Shown: positions 5,953 through 8,099 of the stretch, one piece after another
Layout of the letters: the number at the start of each line of letters is the position of its first letter
Position numbering within the stretch: position 1 is the first letter of the stretch
Source of the DNA: Loktanella sp. UBA3435
Lineage (GTDB): Bacteria > Pseudomonadota > Alphaproteobacteria > Rhodobacterales > Rhodobacteraceae
Direction of reading: 5' to 3'
NCBI GenBank assembly: GCA_002378665.1
Contig: DFSO01000071.1
Location: forward strand, 12,456-20,554
DNA length: 8,099 nt
Notes under the pieces: generated by a model
What the model was told of the DNA's origin: nothing
Databases searched by the model: none
Seen by the model: only the letters and a program-made list of their open reading frames with translations
Made by a program: the position numbers and the translations under genes

Positions 5953-7024
5953 TCTTATCGGCGCTCAGGCGCAGCGGATTTTGTCCGCGTTTGAGGCGGC
6001 AGGGGCCGTGAATGTTGAAGCCGCAATTTTGCAGCCAGCGAGCACACTTCTTGACCTCTACGGCGAGGATATCCGCAGCCGCGCCTATGTGACGTCAGAC
6101 CCTTTGCGCGGCGAGATGATGCTGCGCCCTGACTTCACGCTGCCCATCGTGCAGATGCATATGGAAAGCCGCGCGGACCCTGCACGCTATACCTATGCTG
6201 GCCCTGTTTTTCGTAAACAAGAGCATGACGAGAGCCGTGCGAACGAGTTTACGCAAGTGGGCTTTGAGGTCTTTGACGGGAAGAATCCAGCCGCCGCTGA
6301 CGCCGATGTTTTTGCGGCGATTGCGGGTGTATTGAATGGGCTTCCCTTGCGTCCTGCGACGGGTGATCTGGGGATTTTGATGGCTGCAGTGCACGGTCTG
6401 TGCACGTCCGGTGCACGCAAAGCGGCGCTCTTGCGGCACATCTGGCGGCCGCGCCGTTTTCGCGCTTTGCTTGACCGATTTGGCGGGCGGATTGCACCGC
6501 CACCAAGCCGCGTAGCGCTGTTGTCGATGGATGATCCCTTTGCCGAAGCTGGTCCTGAAGTTGGCCTGCGCAGCCGTGCCGAAGTACAAACCCGCATTGA
6601 TGCACTGCGCGAAGACGCGACGATCGCGCCGATCTCATCAGAGGAATTGGCTTTGATCGATGCACTCTTGGCGATCCGCGAAACCTCGCCAAATGCACTC
6701 AGCGCATTGCGCGACATTGCGGTGGATATGCCTGCGATTGGTGGTGCCGTTGCAAAAATGGCGGCGCGTTTGGATGAACTTTCCAAGCGCGGTGTGGATG
6801 TCGAACACCTTGATTTTGAAGCAAGTTTTGGCCGCACTACGCTGGAATATTATGACGGCTTTGTTTTTGGGTTCTACGCGGCAGACCGTCCCGACTTGGC
6901 CCCTGTCGCGACTGGCGGGCGCTATGACGCGTTGACGGCGGTGCTTGGCCAAGGGCGTGCCGTTCCTGCCGTTGGTGGCGTTGTGCGCCCCGACCTTTGT
7001 TTGTCATTGGGAGGGGTGAACTGA
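5945..7024 (+). CDS. hisZ: ATP phosphoribosyltransferase regulatory subunit
   Basis: HisZ is a catalytically inactive relative of the histidyl-tRNA synthetase core. Together with short HisG it forms the ATP phosphoribosyltransferase complex that starts histidine biosynthesis, and it confers activity and histidine feedback control. The 359 residues show synthetase-like landmarks: LRPDFTLPIVQMHM (60-73), the motif 2 remnant YAGPVFRKQE (84-93), TTLEYYDGFVFGFYA (298-312), GGRYDAL (324-330), and a degenerate motif 3 (VPAVGGVVRPD, 340-350) where HisS has its arginine-containing GVDRL. The protein stops there, lacking the anticodon-binding domain, as expected for HisZ. The ATG at 5945 has GGACGGG at 5931-5937 upstream and lies eight bases inside hisS in another frame. 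Its TGA shares a base with the hisG ATG. An upstream ATG at 5828 is in frame but would overlap hisS by 125 bases and adds a basic, unrelated sequence. Confidence 0.95.
   Translation: MADLIGAQAQRILSAFEAAGAVNVEAAILQPASTLLDLYGEDIRSRAYVTSDPLRGEMMLRPDFTLPIVQMHMESRADPARYTYAGPVFRKQEHDESRANEFTQVGFEVFDGKNPAAADADVFAAIAGVLNGLPLRPATGDLGILMAAVHGLCTSGARKAALLRHIWRPRRFRALLDRFGGRIAPPPSRVALLSMDDPFAEAGPEVGLRSRAEVQTRIDALREDATIAPISSEELALIDALLAIRETSPNALSALRDIAVDMPAIGGAVAKMAARLDELSKRGVDVEHLDFEASFGRTTLEYYDGFVFGFYAADRPDLAPVATGGRYDALTAVLGQGRAVPAVGGVVRPDLCLSLGGVN
7009..7014 (+). promoter_or_regulatory. strong Shine-Dalgarno for hisG inside the end of hisZ
   Basis: GGGAGG lies nine bases before the hisG ATG at 7024 and within the hisZ coding sequence. 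It settles the hisG start. Because the hisZ stop TGA (7022-7024) overlaps this ATG, a ribosome ending hisZ would stop directly over the initiation site, which favours coupled, near-equal synthesis of the two complex subunits. Confidence 0.75.
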
Positions 7025-7713
7025 TGTTGAAACTTGGCGTGCCGTCCAAAGGGCGGTTAATGGAAAAGACGTTTGACTGGTTCGGCGATCGCGGTGTGAC
7101 CCTGCGCAAGGCGGGTTCAGAGCGCGAATATGCGGGCGCGGTTGAGGGTATCGAAGGTATCGAATTGGTGCTGTTGTCCGCAGGCGAAATTCCCCGTGAA
7201 TTGGCGGCTGGGCGTATTCATTTGGGCGTCACTGGCTCCGATCTTGTGCGCGAAAAACTGGCGAATTGGGATACCCAAGTCAGTGAAATTGCGCAGATGG
7301 GCTTTGGTGGCGCGGACCTGATTATCGCCGTGCCGCAGGGATGGGTCGATGTGGATACGCTGGATGATCTGGATGCCGCCGCTGCTGCGTTTCGTGCCAA
7401 GCATGGATTTCGGATGCGGATTGCCACGAAATATCACCGCCTTGTCCGCGAGTTTTTGCGCGACAATGGTGTGGCCGACTATCAGCTCGTTGATAGCCAA
7501 GGTGCGACAGAAGGCGTTGTCAAAAACGAGACCGCCGAGGCGATTGCCGATATTACGTCAACGGGCGAAACCCTGCGCGCGAATGGGTTGAAAATTCTCA
7601 GCGACGGCATGATCCACGCATCGCAAGCCACGTTATTTCGCGGTGCGCGGGATGGCTGGGATGATGCACAGCGGGCAACGTTTAAGGCGCTGGAAGCAAA
7701 GCTGAACGCTTAA
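7024..7713 (+). CDS. hisG: ATP phosphoribosyltransferase catalytic subunit, short form
   Basis: HisG condenses ATP with phosphoribosyl pyrophosphate to give phosphoribosyl-ATP, the first committed step of histidine biosynthesis in the cytoplasm. The 229-residue product is the short form: it has the two-lobed catalytic domain but not the roughly 80-residue C-terminal histidine-binding domain of long HisG, so it requires HisZ. Visible landmarks are the N-terminal LGVPSKGRL (4-12), LGVTGSDL (67-74), ATKYHRLVREF (134-144), and the phosphoribosyl pyrophosphate-binding segment ATEGVVKNETAEAIADITST followed by GETLRANGLKIL (181-192). The start at 7024 is chosen over an upstream in-frame ATG at 6997 because of the strong ribosome-binding site and the family N-terminus. 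It overlaps hisZ by one base. Its TAA overlaps the stop of the convergent DUF1489 gene by four bases. Confidence 0.96.
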   Translation: MLKLGVPSKGRLMEKTFDWFGDRGVTLRKAGSEREYAGAVEGIEGIELVLLSAGEIPRELAAGRIHLGVTGSDLVREKLANWDTQVSEIAQMGFGGADLIIAVPQGWVDVDTLDDLDAAAAAFRAKHGFRMRIATKYHRLVREFLRDNGVADYQLVDSQGATEGVVKNETAEAIADITSTGETLRANGLKILSDGMIHASQATLFRGARDGWDDAQRATFKALEAKLNA

Positions 7714-8099
7714 CGCACGCCGATTGCCGCAAGGGCTTTGGACAGTTCGGGCGGCAATGATTCTTCGTTTTGAACGCCGTCGGGCAAGTCTGTCGGCGCA
7801 TCGGCTACGGCCAGATACCGCCAGCCTTGAAAGGCGCGTTTTGGCGTTGCTGCGACGCGGATCAACTGCGGATCGCTGACAATGGCGCAGCGACGGATGC
7901 CGTCTGCACCGATCCGCTCGTCCAGCCGGATCACCTTTTGGCGGCATTGAATGATGCCTTTTATGACCCAGAAAATAGAGCCGCCATTGAGCAAATCAGC
8001 CTCGCGTTTGGGCCACATCCGTGTCACATGCTGGGGGTATCCATCGCGCGATTGCGCTTGGCGTGACGCTTGCCATGCGGCGAGCCCTGCGACATCATC
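7710..8099 (-). CDS. DUF1489 family protein, 5'-truncated by window edge
   Basis: Read on the minus strand, the frame is open from the window edge to TAA at 7710-7712, giving 129 visible residues. The sequence beginning DDVAGLAAWQA, with HVTRMWPKREADLL, GGSIFWVIKG, IRLDERIGADGIRRCAIV and FQGWRYL, matches by recollection the DUF1489 family (about 140 residues), which is conserved in alphaproteobacteria and has no known function. About 10-15 N-terminal residues should lie beyond the window. The GTG at 8025-8027 is internal: conserved-looking sequence continues upstream of it to the edge. No signal peptide or membrane segment is seen in the visible part. The gene converges on hisG, and the two stop codons overlap in the palindrome TTAA. 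Its 3' end carries the hairpin at 7723-7758. Confidence 0.85.
   Translation of the reverse strand, partial: DDVAGLAAWQASRQAQSRDGYPQHVTRMWPKREADLLNGGSIFWVIKGIIQCRQKVIRLDERIGADGIRRCAIVSDPQLIRVAATPKRAFQGWRYLAVADAPTDLPDGVQNEESLPPELSKALAAIGVR
7723..7771 (+). terminator. candidate terminator of the hisSZG cluster, within the convergent gene
   Basis: ATTGCCGC (7723-7730) and GCGGCAAT (7751-7758) form a perfect 8-base inverted repeat with a 20-base loop, ten bases after the hisG stop. A T-rich stretch (TTCTTCGTTTT, 7761-7771) follows on the plus strand only. The orientation therefore suits termination of hisG transcription, although the DNA encodes the C-terminus of the DUF1489 protein. The long loop and interrupted T run keep confidence low. 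Confidence 0.35.

Noticed and set aside
6997..7023. Nine-residue extension of hisG from an ATG at 6997
   Set aside because: The extension is read out of frame from hisZ, and the ATG at 7024 has GGGAGG at good spacing and starts the family sequence MLKLGVPSKGRL.
7770..8066. 98-codon plus-strand frame after hisG
   Set aside because: It is antisense to the DUF1489 reading frame, which carries the recognisable protein sequence.

Overview
The window looks like an ordinary chromosomal segment of an alphaproteobacterium, most likely of the Rhodobacteraceae/Roseobacter group. The grounds are protein resemblance by eye (alpha-type histidyl-tRNA synthetase, short HisG paired with HisZ, a DUF1489 protein, roseobacter-like DnaE) and a moderately high GC content. 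No database search was possible, so the taxon is an inference. I see no mobile element, CRISPR array, rRNA or tRNA, and nothing that looks like a defence or otherwise undescribed multi-gene system.

Layout: (1) 1-3314 (+) is dnaE, the replicative DNA polymerase III alpha subunit, cut off at its N-terminus by the window edge and ending in a candidate intrinsic terminator. (2) A 94-base gap with a 9-base direct repeat leads to 3409-4143 (+), an unrecognised outer-membrane-type lipoprotein with a GTG start. (3) 4145-4348 (-) is a small SlyX-like coiled-coil protein that converges on the lipoprotein gene with one base between the stop codons. (4) A 116-base divergent intergenic region carries small palindromes and must hold the promoters for slyX and the his cluster. 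(5) 4465-7713 (+) is a tight hisS-hisZ-hisG cluster whose genes overlap by 8 and 1 bases. (6) 7710-8099 (-) is a DUF1489-family gene, cut off at its 5' end by the window edge, whose stop codon overlaps that of hisG.

The functional core is the histidine cluster. HisS charges tRNA-His. HisZ is a paralogue of the HisS catalytic core without the anticodon-binding domain, and it serves as the regulatory subunit of the short-form ATP phosphoribosyltransferase HisG, the first enzyme of histidine biosynthesis. Synthesis of histidine and its use in translation are thus encoded in one apparently co-transcribed, translationally coupled unit. The points most worth a second look are the alpha-type motif 2 loop and modified HisA motif of HisS, the unknown cysteine-containing lipoprotein, a DnaE insertion, and terminator-like hairpins placed inside or against convergent genes.
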